From: Ridgeia piscesae | Taxonomy: Eukaryota; Annelida; Polychaeta; Sabellida; Siboglinidae | DNA length: 64,000 nt | NCBI GenBank assembly: GCA_025642075.2 | Contig: JAODUO010000144.1 | Coordinates: 51,001 to 115,000 of the forward strand | Reading direction: 5' to 3' | Part shown: piece after piece, positions 11,836 to 23,420 of the stretch | Position numbering within the stretch: the first letter of the stretch is position 1 | Layout: every line of letters begins with the position of its first letter | Program-made: the position numbers and the translations under genes | The notes under the pieces: model-generated | The model's database searches: none | Told to the model about the DNA's origin: nothing | What the model saw: the letters and a program-made list of their open reading frames with translations, nothing else

Positions 11836-14800
11836 GTAAGCATAATTACATTTATTCACCCTAGCAGAATTACATTTTGCTTACATCAGATAGCTCTCGA
11901 AGATGGGTGTTGCGATGTAGATGGAATTGTGGATTTGTCGCGTTGTAACGACTGACATTACCGATAGATCATCTCAGGTACACGAAACTAAACAAAAATG
12001 AACTATAGAACAACTGAGCACAGCTGTTGTTCGTAAATTAATTTCTTCTTCATTTTGTGTAAATTTACTGATTTATCTTACTAAATAACAAATAGTAATA
12101 TCAGGGTATGTTAGAATATAAGAGCGTGTTGTTTGGTTTCTTTCGGCGGCGTTTATAGGTTCATCATTCCAATGTGCATCCCGTAAGACTCATCAAAAAC
12201 ACTTTCACGCTCCCCAAAATACTCAAATTACCCCCAAAATGCAACAATACCCTAAATATTGCTGCTGGAGGCTAATACTATATCCATCCCCCAAACAATT
12301 ATTGCGTCGCCATAATTCCCCCGTTTACTACGCCTATACATCTGGCCAGTTCAAACTATATTACTGACATAACTGTGAATTCAGAAAATTGTAGAAGTAA
12401 TGTTTTCTCTAAAAAAAATTGAATTCACAAATTATAAGTTCACATAGTTGTCACTGCATCAGTTAAAATATTGTTTTAAAATATAGTGACTTTAAGGCAC
12501 TCTTAAAAGCGTCCTCGTTGTACAGTTCTCGTACTGGAAGAGGAAGCTGGTTCCAAAGGTCGGGAGCAGCTGCGATGAAACTCGCGTCTCCAGCTTTGCA
12601 TTTTGTTTTTGGTCTTTTAAGCTGTTTGGTCCCCCTGAACGAAGTGATCTGGTTGGCGTGTAGATGCAGACAAGGTCACGCAAGTACACTGGTCCACGGC
12701 AATTGACCACTCTGTGGACGAGTACCATTATCGGACCATAGGCCCATACTTATCAGGGGTTGGTGTACACAGAATCAAATATATAAATAACAGTATTGGC
12801 AACAACGATGCAACACTCATGCATGCCTGCGCTATTGAGCAAGCGCCACCTGCCAGACGCTGAGTTCTTTGTCGGCCGCCCGATGGTTGTCATTTGAGTG
12901 TGATGGTTGATCGAGGCATTCCTCCTGTATAGTGACACTGCGAACCTTGTGGGCCTTATACACTGTACGTCTCCTCACGACATTCAGTTTGGTTAGCTAC
13001 CCACCTTTTAGAGCTCTTAGTTTTTTGTTCAGCACGGTCTATAATGTTGCAAATGTGTGTTGTCCACATGAGGTTTCTATCAACAGTGAAACCTATGATT
13101 TCCTAACTACGAACTAAAACGTTCACTATTTTAGAAAGGGAAAATAAAGATGTAATGTGGGCACATTATTTAAGAGGGTCCGAATGTTATGATTTGCTGT
13201 AGGCGACATCAAGTAGCTATTCATATATTATTTAACCGTTAATCCAAATTATAAGTGCGGCCTCCGTCAAGATTTGCCATTGCCAACAGTGTTGATAACG
13301 GTTGAATATAACATGCATTGCTGCAGCGATAAAACAGTTCCTCAAAAAAACACCATAGCATACATTTAACAACTTTTCCTTCGGTTTTTGTCATAAAGAT
13401 AGAACTCTGAAACTAAATATACGATGAAAAGCACGTGTTTGAGCAGCCATTTTGTTGATAGCTTGACATCGTTTGCTACGCAGCCAGGATATATCAATAA
13501 CACAATCAAAAAAAAAATTGACTTTCAGATACTTACACAGAATAAGGATAATGTATAATCCAGGCTTATAAACGTTTTGACGTGATTTTTAATTTATGAC
13601 CGTCACCAGAACGTTCAATAGTTCTTCGGTTTTGTGACACAAGCAGACAGAAGAACCAACCACGTGCACGCTCAATCACATCAGAAGGGTCAGAGAAAGG
13701 TCACGTACGCTCAGCTCAAATATAAATACTCACATTTAATTTATAGAAAATGGTGTCAACAATGCTACACACGATATGCTCACAAGTGTTGGTTAACACA
13801 ACAAAAGTCGCAAGTGATTAAGCACCTGAGAACAGATATGGCACCACAACATCTGCGTCCGACAATATATAATATTATAAGGTATCAGTTACACATATAT
13901 TGGCGGCACGTGACTAAAATCGAGCGGTTGAGGACACTATATAACTCCGGCTAGTGCTCATAGATGTATCGGGACAGCGACAAGATGTTGGTACTCAAAG
14001 TTTGCGCGATACTGCTGGCGTGGTGCGCTGTGCTTGCGGCTGCCGAACGTCGAAGAAGGTACACGGGGAGAGAAGTGAGGCGTCATCTCCTTGCGGTCCC
14101 TTTTCGATACCTATGCGATTCCCGTACTTCGGCAAAAAGTACAACCGTGTCTACGTTAGCATAGGCACATTTATTCACCCTACCAGAATTACATTTTGCC
14201 TACATCAGATGGCTCGCGAAGATGGGTATGGCGATATAGATCGAATTGTGGATTTGTCGCGTTGTGACGACTGATATTATCGACAGTTTCATCTCCTGTA
14301 CATTAAGTTAAAAAACAAACTATAGAACAACTGACCACAGCTACAGGTGTCATATCAGTGTTCTTCCTAAATGAATTTCATCTTTGTTTGTGTACATTTA
14401 CTGATTTTTGTTACTAAGAAACACACTCAATTTCGGATAAAAACATTACTGACAACAGAGTACGTTAGATTATAAGAGGGTGTTGTTTAGTTTCTTTCGG
14501 CGGCGTCCAAAGTTTCGTGACTCCAATATGCATGCACCCCTTAAAATTAATCAAAAACACTTTCACGCTCCCCAAAAACCTCAAATGCAACAATACCTTA
14601 ACAACTTGCTGTTGGAGGCTAATGCTATAAATCCACCCCCAAAACAATTATTATTTCGCCATAATTCCCCCGTTTACTACGCATATGCATCTTGCCAGTT
14701 CAAACTCTATTCCTGACGTAACTGTGAATACAAAAAATTGACCAACGCCAACATCAACGTCCATGACCCTCAAAACGCACTTCATAAACGAATCCCATTT

Positions 14801-17275
14801 GTGGCCACCGTGACAAACAAACAACATAGGAGGGTAAAGGTCGCAGAAATCAAATGGGTCAGAGGTATTTCAGGAGTGGATGGAATCATATGTTACGAAT
14901 CGAGGAGTTGAAATATGAGGTTGGTTTTAAAGTTTAAAGTTTTAGAAGACGCTGGAGAAGATTCGATTTACGGTGGCTGGACATGTAGCGAATGGGAGAC
15001 GAACAGTTAAGGGAGAAACCACATGTGTGGGTAGTAGAAGGCACAGGCAGGCAAAGACGATGCACACTACGTTGGGTGGTTACCGCAAGGAGAGATGAGG
15101 AAACATGGGAAATCATTTAAATGAGCGAATTGTGATTTGCAATCACGTGGCTAAACAACATTAGAATCGAACCAGTAGGTATAAAGTTGCTTGTGCTGTG
15201 AGTGATGTCTTCACATTTCTGCCGCGGAGTTCTCTAAATGGCACTCTCCCGACGGATCGGAAAATTCTGTCTATCATAATGATATAAACAAAGCTATTAG
15301 TTTCACCAGACAAAAGAACTGACTTCGTAAAATATTACATGAAACACTGTCCGTACAATTACACACGATGTGTCTTTACTAATATATTAGCCACCTGTTT
15401 AACCTAATTAATTACTTCGGAATATATTACATGAAACACTGTCTACATAATTACACATGAGATGTCATTACTAAGATATTAGCTACCTGTTCAACCTAAT
15501 TAATTACTTCGGAATATATTACATGAAACACTGCCTACACAATTACACACGATGTGTCTTTACTAATATATTAGCCACCTGTTTATCCTAATTAATTACT
15601 TCGGAATATATTACATGAAACACTGTCTACATAATTACCCACGAGGTGTCATTACTAAGATATTAACCACTTGTTCAACCTAATTAATTACTTCTGAATA
15701 TATTACATGAAACACTATCTACATTATTACACACGAGGTGTCATTACTAACATTTTAACCACCTGTTCAACCTAATTAATTACTTCGGAATATATTACAT
15801 GAAACACTGTCTACATAATTACACACGATGTGTCATTAATAAGATATTAACCACCTGTTCAACCTAATTAATTGCTTCTGAATATATTACATGAAATACA
15901 ATCTACACAATTACACATGAGGTGTCATTACTAAGATATTAACCACCTGTTCAACCTAACTAATTATTTCGGAATATATTACATGAAACACTGTCTACAT
16001 AATTACATACGAGGTGTCATTACTAAGATATTAACCACCTGTTCAACCTAATTAATTACTTCAGAATATATTACATGAAACACAGTCTACATAATTACAC
16101 ACGAGGTGTCATTACTAAGATATTAATTAACCACCTGTTCAACCTAATTAATTGCACTGTTTTATTCAGGTCAACACGAATGGTTTAATATCGTTTCAAA
16201 CCCCAATCAAAGAGTACACTCCTCGATGGTTTCCGCAGAGGGGATACGTTTTAATTACACCGTACTGGGCTGACGTGGACACAAGAGTGAATGATGGTAA
16301 AGTATACTACAGGTATGTCGTTAATGGGTCAGACGTTATATATCGATTTATTTTATTTTTAACTGAATCGCGTAACCAATCTCTATGTCAAAAAGAAACG
16401 TGTCATCTACTTGTTTCACTATTTCTCCACTGTTTGTTTGTTTGATGTGTCTAGGGCAAAATATAGTGAAATGTTGTATGAAAAGTTATTCAGAACATTA
16501 TACTCAGAACACTGTACTCAGAGCATTGTTAATGACACTAAAGCACAAATAGAAACAGGCAAATTTAACTACAATACTACAAGCTATAATGTTTAAAGGG
16601 GTAAATTTGAAGTAAATAACTTTTGTGTCAATTTACCCCTGACATATATATTTACATAATGGTTAAAAAATTATTTTCAAAGTTAATGTATAGTATAAGT
16701 AGTATAAGTAAATTTTACACATGATATAGTTAAATGTTATTTAAAAACCAGTATAATACTAATCGGCTGGATCTCCTAGCGAAGTTTTATAGCCAACAAA
16801 GTCTGTGGTGTGTGGGGGGGAGGGTATGTGCGTGCGTGAGTGCGTGCGTACATGAGTGCGTGAGTGCGTGCGTGCGTGCGTGTGTGTACAGTGTATGTGT
16901 GCGTGCGTTCGTGGAGCAGCAATGCACACGGTTTGTGTGTTGGTTTGCATATATACACTTTCATTCGCGCAATGCTACAATAACAATAACTACAATCATT
17001 CCTCTACCCAGGGCGATGACTGCACAGAAATGTCTGGACGCGGCATCAGCCAGAATACAGGAGGCGTTTAACAACAAGTTCAAAGCAACGTGGCTTTTCT
17101 TTGCAACGTGGCATCGCGTCACTTTCTCCGGCGGTTCAGATAAAACACCTGTATGTTGACATATACCTAGTTACCTATGTAGTTAGTACAGTTAAATAAA
17201 TAACAGAAATGTTAACAACATCGGCAATCCAATAAACGTAAGACGTTGCTGTATAATAATAATAATAATATATGC

Positions 17276-17311
<36 letters not shown>

Positions 17312-17347
17312 TGGTGTGTGGTGGTGGTGTGTGGTGTGTGTGTGTGT

Positions 17348-17398
<51 letters not shown>

Positions 17399-18156
17399 GT
17401 GTAGTATGTGTAGTTTGTAATATGTAATTAGTCTGTGCGTGTGATAATCAATATGCCGATTTTCATTATAAAGTGTTTGTAAAGTATACCTATATTCAAA
17501 TTATGTAACACATATGTTATTCCAGTTATGCAAATATTGTTAAAAAGGTATATTTTGGCGAAATACTTACCATTTCGACTCTCGGAACGGTAATTTCTTC
17601 GCGCCTCGGAACGGTAATTTCTTCGCGCGACATCATCTCATGAAGAAATTTCCGTGCCGCGAGTCGAAATGGTAACTTGGTGGTGATAATAATTACAAGA
17701 TTTAAAAAATTGATAAGATTGCCATCCGAAAGTGAACTCCAGATGGCAAATGGACAAAGAAGCCTTCGGCATATTGAGAATACAACCCATAATATTATCT
17801 ATATATTCCGCCATTTTGAGATATTTGAAGATGTTGTTTTTAAACACGCCACACTCCCCATACAGGAACCATTACGCAACGGGGGCCAATGAGTATTTTG
17901 TGTAATAAATTATTTATTTTGAAAATGTATGTTCACAAACTTCATTTTACAACTTTGTCCATCAGATTGTTTGTGTCGGTGACAATTGTACATGTTTTGC
18001 GCATTCTATGTTACATCTGGCGATAATTACAAGCGATGTTGCTTAAGTGTTCGACTCGCGGGCGTGTTCGACTGGCAGGTCATTGACTACAGCAACGTCT
18101 TACGTTTATTCATTGCGCATGGCCGATATTGTTAACATTTCTGTAATTAAAAACTG

Positions 18157-18235
<79 letters not shown>

Positions 18236-19939
18236 CACAGTATTGAGTGATTTACGCCACTGTAAACTACTGATTTGTTGATTAATGGCTGGGGATAAGC
18301 TAGCTTGTGTTAACTGTCTTCGTTTCTCAAAATTCATGATGACATCCCAGGACTACATGCACAAAATAGCATAGATAGTACACTATTTGTTTATAGCAAC
18401 TATCCTTTTCTTTTTGAGAAGTTTGTAATCGATATGCACTACAAAAAGAATATTCGGGGTGGTCTTTCGCCAGCATTCCTGTTTCATGTGGTGTTATTAA
18501 GAGAGTTGTATCCTTGAACCATTACTTTTCGCTCTTAGACTTTGACATACCAACTTAGGCAATCAGTGTTGTTCTTCTCACGTCTTCCGTGTTTAAAAAT
18601 ACACCTGTCCCATCTGTATGGTGACTATGCCACGGAAATGAAATATCTAAACAGGTCAGAAAAGAATGATTGTGTCTATATATCTAATCTATAATTGTTT
18701 CGTGGTCGGGCGTATGAGAGGCCGAGCTGGCAATGTATACAGTATGAAAACCTTATCATTGGACACTTGCAACCACTGGGTCATGAACATTACACAACGT
18801 ACATACATAGTTTTTACATACATATATTATTATTTATTATAACAGGGTTGTTCTATGTGTCCTTTATAGAAAAACACGTTCCAAGTGATGCTGGCTACGA
18901 ATGGACGTGAATCGTACGTTATGTTCAACTACGGCGATATGGCGTGGACTACTGGCACTTGGAGTGGCGGAGACGAGCAGGGCCTAGGTGGCATCCCGGC
19001 AGAGGTAAAGGACACGCATTGTAGAGCGCGGTAGTGTAGTGATTAGAACGCCCCTCTTTCCCATTCCAGATGACCTAATGAATGAGTTGCCGTTTCGAAG
19101 CTCGTTTATGCCACGTTGCCAAGTGCCGTCTTAAATAACTGGCAGTAAATTATAGTGATTTTTCAAAAACAAGACACCATGATGACCCCATTCAGATATG
19201 TAATTGCAGATGGCATGTGGACAAGCATGCCTTTGTCTAATCAAGAGTCTAACTTTGTTTTGTCTAAGGGTATCCCTCCCACCCTTCACGCTGTTAGCAT
19301 CTATATATGCTATCAGCATAAGTTCTATTCGTGAATGGCGAGAAAGAAAAGTTTATTATAGTTAAATCTACACCGTTACTTCAGTACAGTTATTTCATGT
19401 CCTGTCTTTCTATCTTTTTGATTGAAAAAATGTAATGATTTTCAATGGTGTGGATATAATAATATATCCACACAATTGAAAATCATTATATTTTTTATTG
19501 TGGGGAAAATATTTGTTTAGTCGTTTACATATTATTTACGCAATAACTACAGCTTACCAGTGGAGTAGATGCTTATACGGATATCATCGTCGCAAGCAGG
19601 AAATCACAGAAATATGATTAAAACCAGACCAGTATCATTGGAAGTGGCAGCCATCGGCTGTTGTTCTGAACACAACTGGGTATCACAGTGTTCTGTATTC
19701 CGCAGGTTGGGTTCAACGCAGGCGACGGGTGGCGGCACTTGACGCAGTTCGGTTCTCTCACGCCGGACATCGTCGACATCAGGACAAAGACCAACTGCGG
19801 AGTCCGTGGTCGCTACGTGTTCCGTGTTGACGGGAGAGAGATTCTGTCTCCGCAGCCAAACATGTACACCCATTTCACACCGGTGACATCACGTGCTCGA
19901 TCTGTCTTCAGAGCAAAACCAAAGGACGGCTCGAGCTAA
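11557..19939 (+). CDS. secreted NIDO-domain protein, complete five-exon gene
   Basis: Exons are 11557-11835, 16170-16312, 17012-17150, 18870-19004 and 19706-19939. All have GT-AG introns and matching phases, giving 309 codons. Residues 8-29 are a signal peptide (MLVLKICAILLAWCAVLAVG). Next come a basic stretch GREVRR (possible RxxR processing site) and a Pro-rich linker. From about C55 to the end it is one NIDO module: FPYFGRKYTCLYVNTNGLIS, ITPYWADVDTRVNDGKVYYR, TWLFFATWHRVTF, NTFQVMLATNGRESYVMFNY, GLGGIPAEVGFNAGDGW. NIDO is the extracellular domain of nidogen, alpha-tectorin and SNED1-like proteins; here it is the only domain, with four Cys outside the signal peptide. It is likely an extracellular or matrix protein. 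Its precise role is unknown. The start is M1 or, more likely, M8 because of TATA spacing. Exon 1 is the only intact one of three copies. Confidence 0.93.
12492..12746 (-). mobile_element. LINE ORF2 C-terminal tail, unit 3
   Basis: The copy (VNCRGPVYLRDLVCIYTPTR...) shares the frame change of the unit 1 copy, so units 1 and 3 are closer to each other here than to unit 2. It lies inside intron 1 of the NIDO gene, in antisense orientation. Confidence 0.65.
13964..14154 (+). pseudogene. NIDO gene exon 1, copy 3 (internal deletion)
   Basis: Starts like the intact exon (MYRDSDKMLVLKVCAILLAW) with the same TATA upstream. The segment encoding the Pro-rich linker, HFCPYGG and the acidic stretch is deleted, which shifts the frame so that the PMRFPYFG-coding bases are read wrongly. 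The donor is gttagc instead of gtaagc. It lies inside intron 1 and has a TATA, so it could still act as a promoter, but its protein would be truncated. Confidence 0.85.
14936..15125 (+). mobile_element. LINE ORF2 C-terminal remnant
   Basis: The plus strand reads RRWRRFDLRWLDM, a stop, then RMGDEQLREKP, and later RQRRCTLRWVV with TARRDEETW. This resembles the RRxRWLGHVxRMxDxRLP end of LINE polyproteins. Stops show decay. Confidence 0.45.
15316..16155. repeat. 92-bp satellite, about nine copies, end of intron 1
   Basis: tacatgaaa starts at 15336, 15428, 15520, 15612, 15704, 15796, 15888, 15980 and 16072. The period is exactly 92 bp nine times over. Point changes are common but length changes are absent until the last unit, which has a 4-bp duplication (ttaattaacc). 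The unit contains cctaattaatt, which in the last copy lies at branch-point distance from the exon 2 acceptor. Confidence 0.95.
16170..16312 (+). CDS. NIDO gene exon 2
   Basis: Acceptor ttttattcag, donor gtatgt, phase 0 in and phase 2 out. Encodes VNTNGLISFQTP through ITPYWADVDTRVNDGKVYY, the most conserved part of the NIDO domain. Confidence 0.95.
16313..17011 (+). other. NIDO intron 2
   Basis: 699 bp, AT-rich, with a GT/GC-rich low-complexity stretch at 16805-16915 (tgcg and tgtg repeats). No gene inside. Confidence 0.85.
17012..17150 (+). CDS. NIDO gene exon 3
   Basis: Acceptor cctctacccag, donor gtatgt, phase 2 in and phase 0 out. Encodes MTAQKCLDAASARIQEAF, then FKATWLFFATWHRVTFSGG, matching the helix and TWxxVT strand of NIDO. 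Confidence 0.95.
17278..17396. repeat. (GT)n microsatellite with interruptions
   Basis: GT repeat broken by gtggt units in its middle third. Preceded by a short (AAT)n run. It lies in intron 3. Confidence 0.95.
17567..17675. repeat. 34-bp imperfect hairpin with internal duplication
   Basis: The arm 17567-17600 (ttaccatttcgactctcgga...) pairs with 17642-17675 (...gagtcgaaatggtaa) with about four mismatches. The spacer contains a second copy of ctcggaacggtaatttcttc. It is probably the core of a small foldback element in intron 3. Confidence 0.75.
18159..18229. repeat. (AT)n microsatellite
   Basis: Uninterrupted AT repeat in intron 3. Confidence 0.95.
18870..19004 (+). CDS. NIDO gene exon 4
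   Basis: Acceptor gtgtcctttatag, donor gtaaag, 45 codons, phase 0 at both ends. Encodes KNTFQVMLATNGRESYVMFN, then YGDMAWTTGTWSGGDEQGLG, then GIPAE. Confidence 0.95.
19434..19487. repeat. 25-bp inverted repeat in NIDO intron 4
   Basis: aatgattttcaatggtgtgg and following to 19458 pairs with 19463-19487 (tatatccacacaattgaaaa...) with one mismatch and a 4-nt loop. Confidence 0.8.
19706..19939 (+). CDS. NIDO gene exon 5 (C-terminus)
   Basis: Acceptor ctgtattccgcag. Opens with VGFNAGDGWRHLTQFGSLTP, then DIRTKTNCGVRGRYVFRVDG. Ends ...RAKPKDGSS with TAA at 19937-19939. The GRYVFRVDG end is the normal C-terminal strand of NIDO; a short unconserved tail follows. Confidence 0.95.
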   Translation, partial: VGFNAGDGWRHLTQFGSLTPDIVDIRTKTNCGVRGRYVFRVDGREILSPQPNMYTHFTPVTSRARSVFRAKPKDGSS

Positions 19940-20114
19940 GCCACACGTGCATGATACGGAGTAACGCCCCTGATGATGCTAAGCCAGGCCCAGTACAAAG
20001 CTTCAGTGTTCGTTTGTAATATAATGCAGCTTATTCACGACTTTGACGTTGCATAATAATAACAACAACACTAATAATAACAACGATAACTGTAAGTTTT
20101 ACGTTATTCACATC

Positions 20115-20120
20115 AATAAA
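20115..20120 (+). promoter_or_regulatory. candidate poly(A) signal for the NIDO gene
   Basis: aataaa lies 176 bp after the stop codon, before the antisense LINE fragment begins. It is the first canonical hexamer downstream of the stop. Confidence 0.35.
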
Positions 20121-20454
20121 GAGGCTTTTGCGGAAACGGCATGTGAAGACAATTGTCTGCTCTTCAATTTATACCAAGATGGATATCAGCATTGGTGTGA
20201 AGAAACGCAAGTGCAGACAGACCTCTTGGCTCATCCAGAGTTATCCATGTATAAGTGTTCAGTCGCCTCTGTTTACTTGTAGTTTCCTTAGGAAATGGTC
20301 TACAAAATGTCACAGGTACCTACACTTCATTATACGCGTAGGCACACCAAACAAACGCACATACAACAGGCATGTATAATTATTATACGCCTGCGCACAC
20401 ACGCGCACGCGGCTCACATACATTATAGCAAGTGTTTCATCAACATTATTTTAG

Positions 20455-20872
20455 GAAATCAACACATAATAATAATAATATGTATTGGTCCGAAACACCA
20501 TATGTGTGTTTGTTTGGAACAATTTCCGCTCAGAGACGCATAAAATACATTGTAACACACACATATTTAAAATATTCATGAAGACGAAATGTTAAATGAT
20601 AATAAATATATAATTAAATAAAGCTTTTACAAATCCTAGTTCATAAGCTAAACTTATCAGCAATAAATAGATAAAATAATAAATAAATATTAAAATATAT
20701 TAATAAACAATCTTTACAGTTAAAATAAATTCAAGTAGTTTACAAGTGCGGCCCAAGATGTGTTTTTAAGTTGGACTTTAAAAGTTCAAGTGAGTCTATT
20801 AGGCTCATACTGTGCGGTAGATCGTACAGGCGCGCAGCCGTCACGGAAAAGCCACGCCGACCATAGTTTCGC
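20455..20872 (-). mobile_element. L2/CR1-like LINE 3' end, same family as 51946-55860
   Basis: Closely matches 51970-52390. Shared strings include ccgctcag(a)g(a)cgcataaa, acgaaatgttaaatgata, aagctaaacttatcagcaat and gttggacttaaaaagttcaa-like sequence, then cggtagatcgt and gcgcagccgtcac. It ends in a short (AAT)n run on its 3' side (20469-20480 on the plus strand). It stops at ccatag, immediately before the tandem array. Confidence 0.8.
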
Positions 20873-23089
20873 TTAACCGACTGTCGGTCGGCTGCGGAAC
20901 TACGTCGAAAAGACAGACTGGTGATTTAACGGCGTTTGAATGCTATCCGTGTGGGCTAAACCATGCTGCCACCTCACGGATACTGGCTAATCGTGCCGTA
21001 ATTCCGATTTAATAAACAACTACAATTTTTATTTTAATTATTTTATGGTAATGTAAGTTTACTGTTGAATATTTTTATAATACAACATTATCTTATAAAA
21101 AGGTATACTTATTTAATTTGTTATTTCAAATTCGGCCAATCAGCATCTCTATCCTAATCTGGGGTAAGGCCGTCCTGGCGGTTACAACTGCAGCCCATTA
21201 TTTCTCAGGCATAGTTGAGGAGCTGAAGAGTGTTGCCATCTCACGGAGTCTGGGTAATCGAGACTACGGCAGAATATTATGTGGGTTCATAGGCCTACAC
21301 CATAGACATATCTAGAGTGTGTTGAAGGTTATTTCGTCGCAATTGTGCCTCGCAATGTTTTCATTAAAATAACGTAGCCCATATACGCTTCGAAGGTGTA
21401 GTGCGCCCACCACATCTAGACGTGCCGCCATGAACATTCTTCAGTTGTTAACGTCCCCGCGAACATATATCAAAACCCTACCTCCCCCCTCCTCCAATGT
21501 AGCGCCCCCGTCTTGTCTTCCGATATCAATATCCGACGACCGAGAAATTACGAACGTCGCCGCGAAAAATGTCAACACGATGTCGTGTCATGTTGAAGAT
21601 ACGGGCTCAGCTCTCTTCACTAGACAGCGCCGCCCATATGTGCACACATGTTATTACAATTGATCTATTTTACACAAAATAACCTTTAAATAGATCAGTT
21701 ACGAAAATGTGTACATAGTTAGTGCGTTCAGCTACTCACAACGGAAATTTAAATTATCAAAGATGAGACGATCGCTCTATTAGATATCATTGAAACTATT
21801 TATTACCGAACAAGTTATAAAAATAAACTATACGATACTTCATAAGCTGCTAGATAATTAAATGTTTGGCACTTGTCACCATAATCGGGGCAAACCAGCA
21901 ATGAGACCGTTCACCACCACATACATGCAATACTTCAAGATGGTCGACGATGTTCCGTCATAAGATTGAGACTTTCTTTTTCGGTTTGGGATGCAGATTG
22001 TTGACGACGAAGTCGCCACATCGGACCAGTTCAGTATGTCGGTGGTCGGGAAGCCGTTGAACACCCTTGCGCCCATTGTTTCCCGCAGCCAGTTGTTTCA
22101 AGAACAATCACGAACACTTCTAAACAGCCATATTTTACAAGTGTCGGACGAGAAACAAATCGAGAGTGTGGCTATATCCGTCGTAGCTGGCTAGCGACAA
22201 GGCCCGCTGACTATTTGCGACGTGTCACAGCGAAATTACTTCATCCCGACAGAGTATCACATCGGCAGCGCAGTGAACACACGCGACGACAGGAGCAGTG
22301 TGCTCCCTCGATCATCTTATAACTCCCCCTTGCCTATAATGAGTTTATTTAATCCGATATTGGAATAAATAAGTAGCTGTCACCAAAATATGTTTGGAAA
22401 TAATATTAAGCCATGTGATACCAGTAGCGAATTGCAGGTGTCGTCCTTCCGACAACCTTACTAGCTATTCTTTGATATCCTGCCACGTTTCTCCTAAATG
22501 CGAGAAATGTGTTGGGGACCGTGACATGGTTGCACCCCACTGACCGACTACGACGAGGGGTCAGAAGACATTTAGCTTTCCTGGTCTGAACCATTTGAAA
22601 GTGTTACCCACAAAATTGTGTTACTTAATATTTTGAATAGCCATTTTGAAGTGAAATGAGTACAATAAAGCAGACACAGCCAATAAATTAATTGCTACGA
22701 TGTATCTGCAGTGTTATGGCGCGTGTAAGGCAGTGTTTAATTAGATTTAACCTTTTTTATATAAGACCCTGCGGATGCAGAAATACATCTTAAATTTGGT
22801 CAATATTGACACAAACTTGCGGGCGCATACATTCACGCGCACTCTCTCATAAAAGCACGAACACTCTCAATTTGTTTTCTGTTTTCCATGGCGGATAGTG
22901 TTCCAAAAGTCCACCTTCAAGGGTAACAGTTTAATGTTTTAAAATAACACTAATACACAGAGAAATACGCGAACGCACCCGCGAACGTCGACGCACAGGA
23001 AATATAAGAATTGGCGCAGGCGCAAAAGGTCACTGCTTTGTCAGGAAGTTGCGCATTACGTAACTGCGCATTCTCACAGTTAATGGTCA

Positions 23090-23176
23090 CGTGATTGCGG
23101 TTTCCGCCCAACAACGAGACAACAATAAGGGCGTAAGATGTATAAGAAGGCGAATTGGATCCGCTGCAGGTCAGTT
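23090..23176 (+). promoter_or_regulatory. TATA/Inr-like core promoter, unit A
   Basis: The order is an E-box-like cacgtg (23090), a near-CCAAT gcccaacaac, tataagaagg (23141-23150) and tcagtt (23171-23176). The distance from the first T of the TATA to the A of the initiator is 32 bp, as expected for a pol II core promoter. It is inferred from sequence only; no transcript is known. Confidence 0.45.
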
Positions 23177-23291
23177 TTCGCAATTCGTTTGTCGTTTTCT
23201 TACTCGTCGTCTATACCTGCTCGTCATTGATACCCGTACCATTAAATCGCTTCAATGTTGTTGTAGTAAACGGCCACGATAACATCGAGAT

Positions 23292-23420
23292 ATGGACTAT
23301 AGGTCCTGCAAACTATATGACGCGCGCGATACGGCCATCGGATTGGAACTCGAAGAACAGGCTTTCGTGTTGAACGTCGGTCGCAAGGGAAGAGACGTCG
23401 GATTCAATTCAGGTTATTGA
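23292..23420 (+). CDS. small reading frame downstream of unit A promoter
   Basis: 42 codons, from MDYRSCKLYDARDTAIGLEL through NVGRKGRDVGFNSG to TGA. It starts about 120 bp after the predicted cap site. A very short upstream frame (ATG TTG TTG TAG) precedes it. There is no known domain. An identical frame is in unit B. Unit C has several replacement changes and no ATG, which argues against conservation. It could be a first exon, since gtta follows ...TTCAG. Confidence 0.2.
   Translation: MDYRSCKLYDARDTAIGLELEEQAFVLNVGRKGRDVGFNSGY

Larger units (their letters stand above)
7767..14735 (+). repeat. four tandem units duplicating a promoter and first exon
   Basis: Four diverged units share the same order. 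The order is: ttgactttcagata..., tgctacac(a)(c)gatat..., gcaagtgattaagcacctgg, cgtctgcgtc(a/c)gacaat, ttggcggcacgtgac, gagcggttgaggacacta, exon 1, then ggaggctaatgctata..., then a LINE tail. Approximate limits are 7767-9700, 9735-11215, 11240-13180 and 13378-14735. Unit 2 has lost the exon after its start codon (near 10034). Unit 4 has lost the LINE tail. Units 1 and 4 share a longer 5' part (gtttttgtcataaaga...). Only unit 3 keeps an intact first exon. Confidence 0.85.
11836..16169 (+). other. NIDO intron 1
   Basis: 4.3 kb. It holds the LINE tail of unit 3, all of unit 4 with its dead exon-1 copy, a second LINE tail remnant and a 92-bp satellite that runs to within about 15 bp of the exon 2 acceptor (ttttattcag). 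Confidence 0.85.
17151..18869 (+). other. NIDO intron 3
   Basis: 1.7 kb containing a GT repeat, a foldback hairpin and an AT repeat. No exon was recognised, and the flanking phases join directly. Confidence 0.85.

Noticed and set aside
15316..16155. CRISPR-like regular array
   Set aside because: The 92-bp units are contiguous and repeat as a whole with no unique spacers, and the context is a eukaryotic intron. The same holds for the 76-bp array at 49949-50331.
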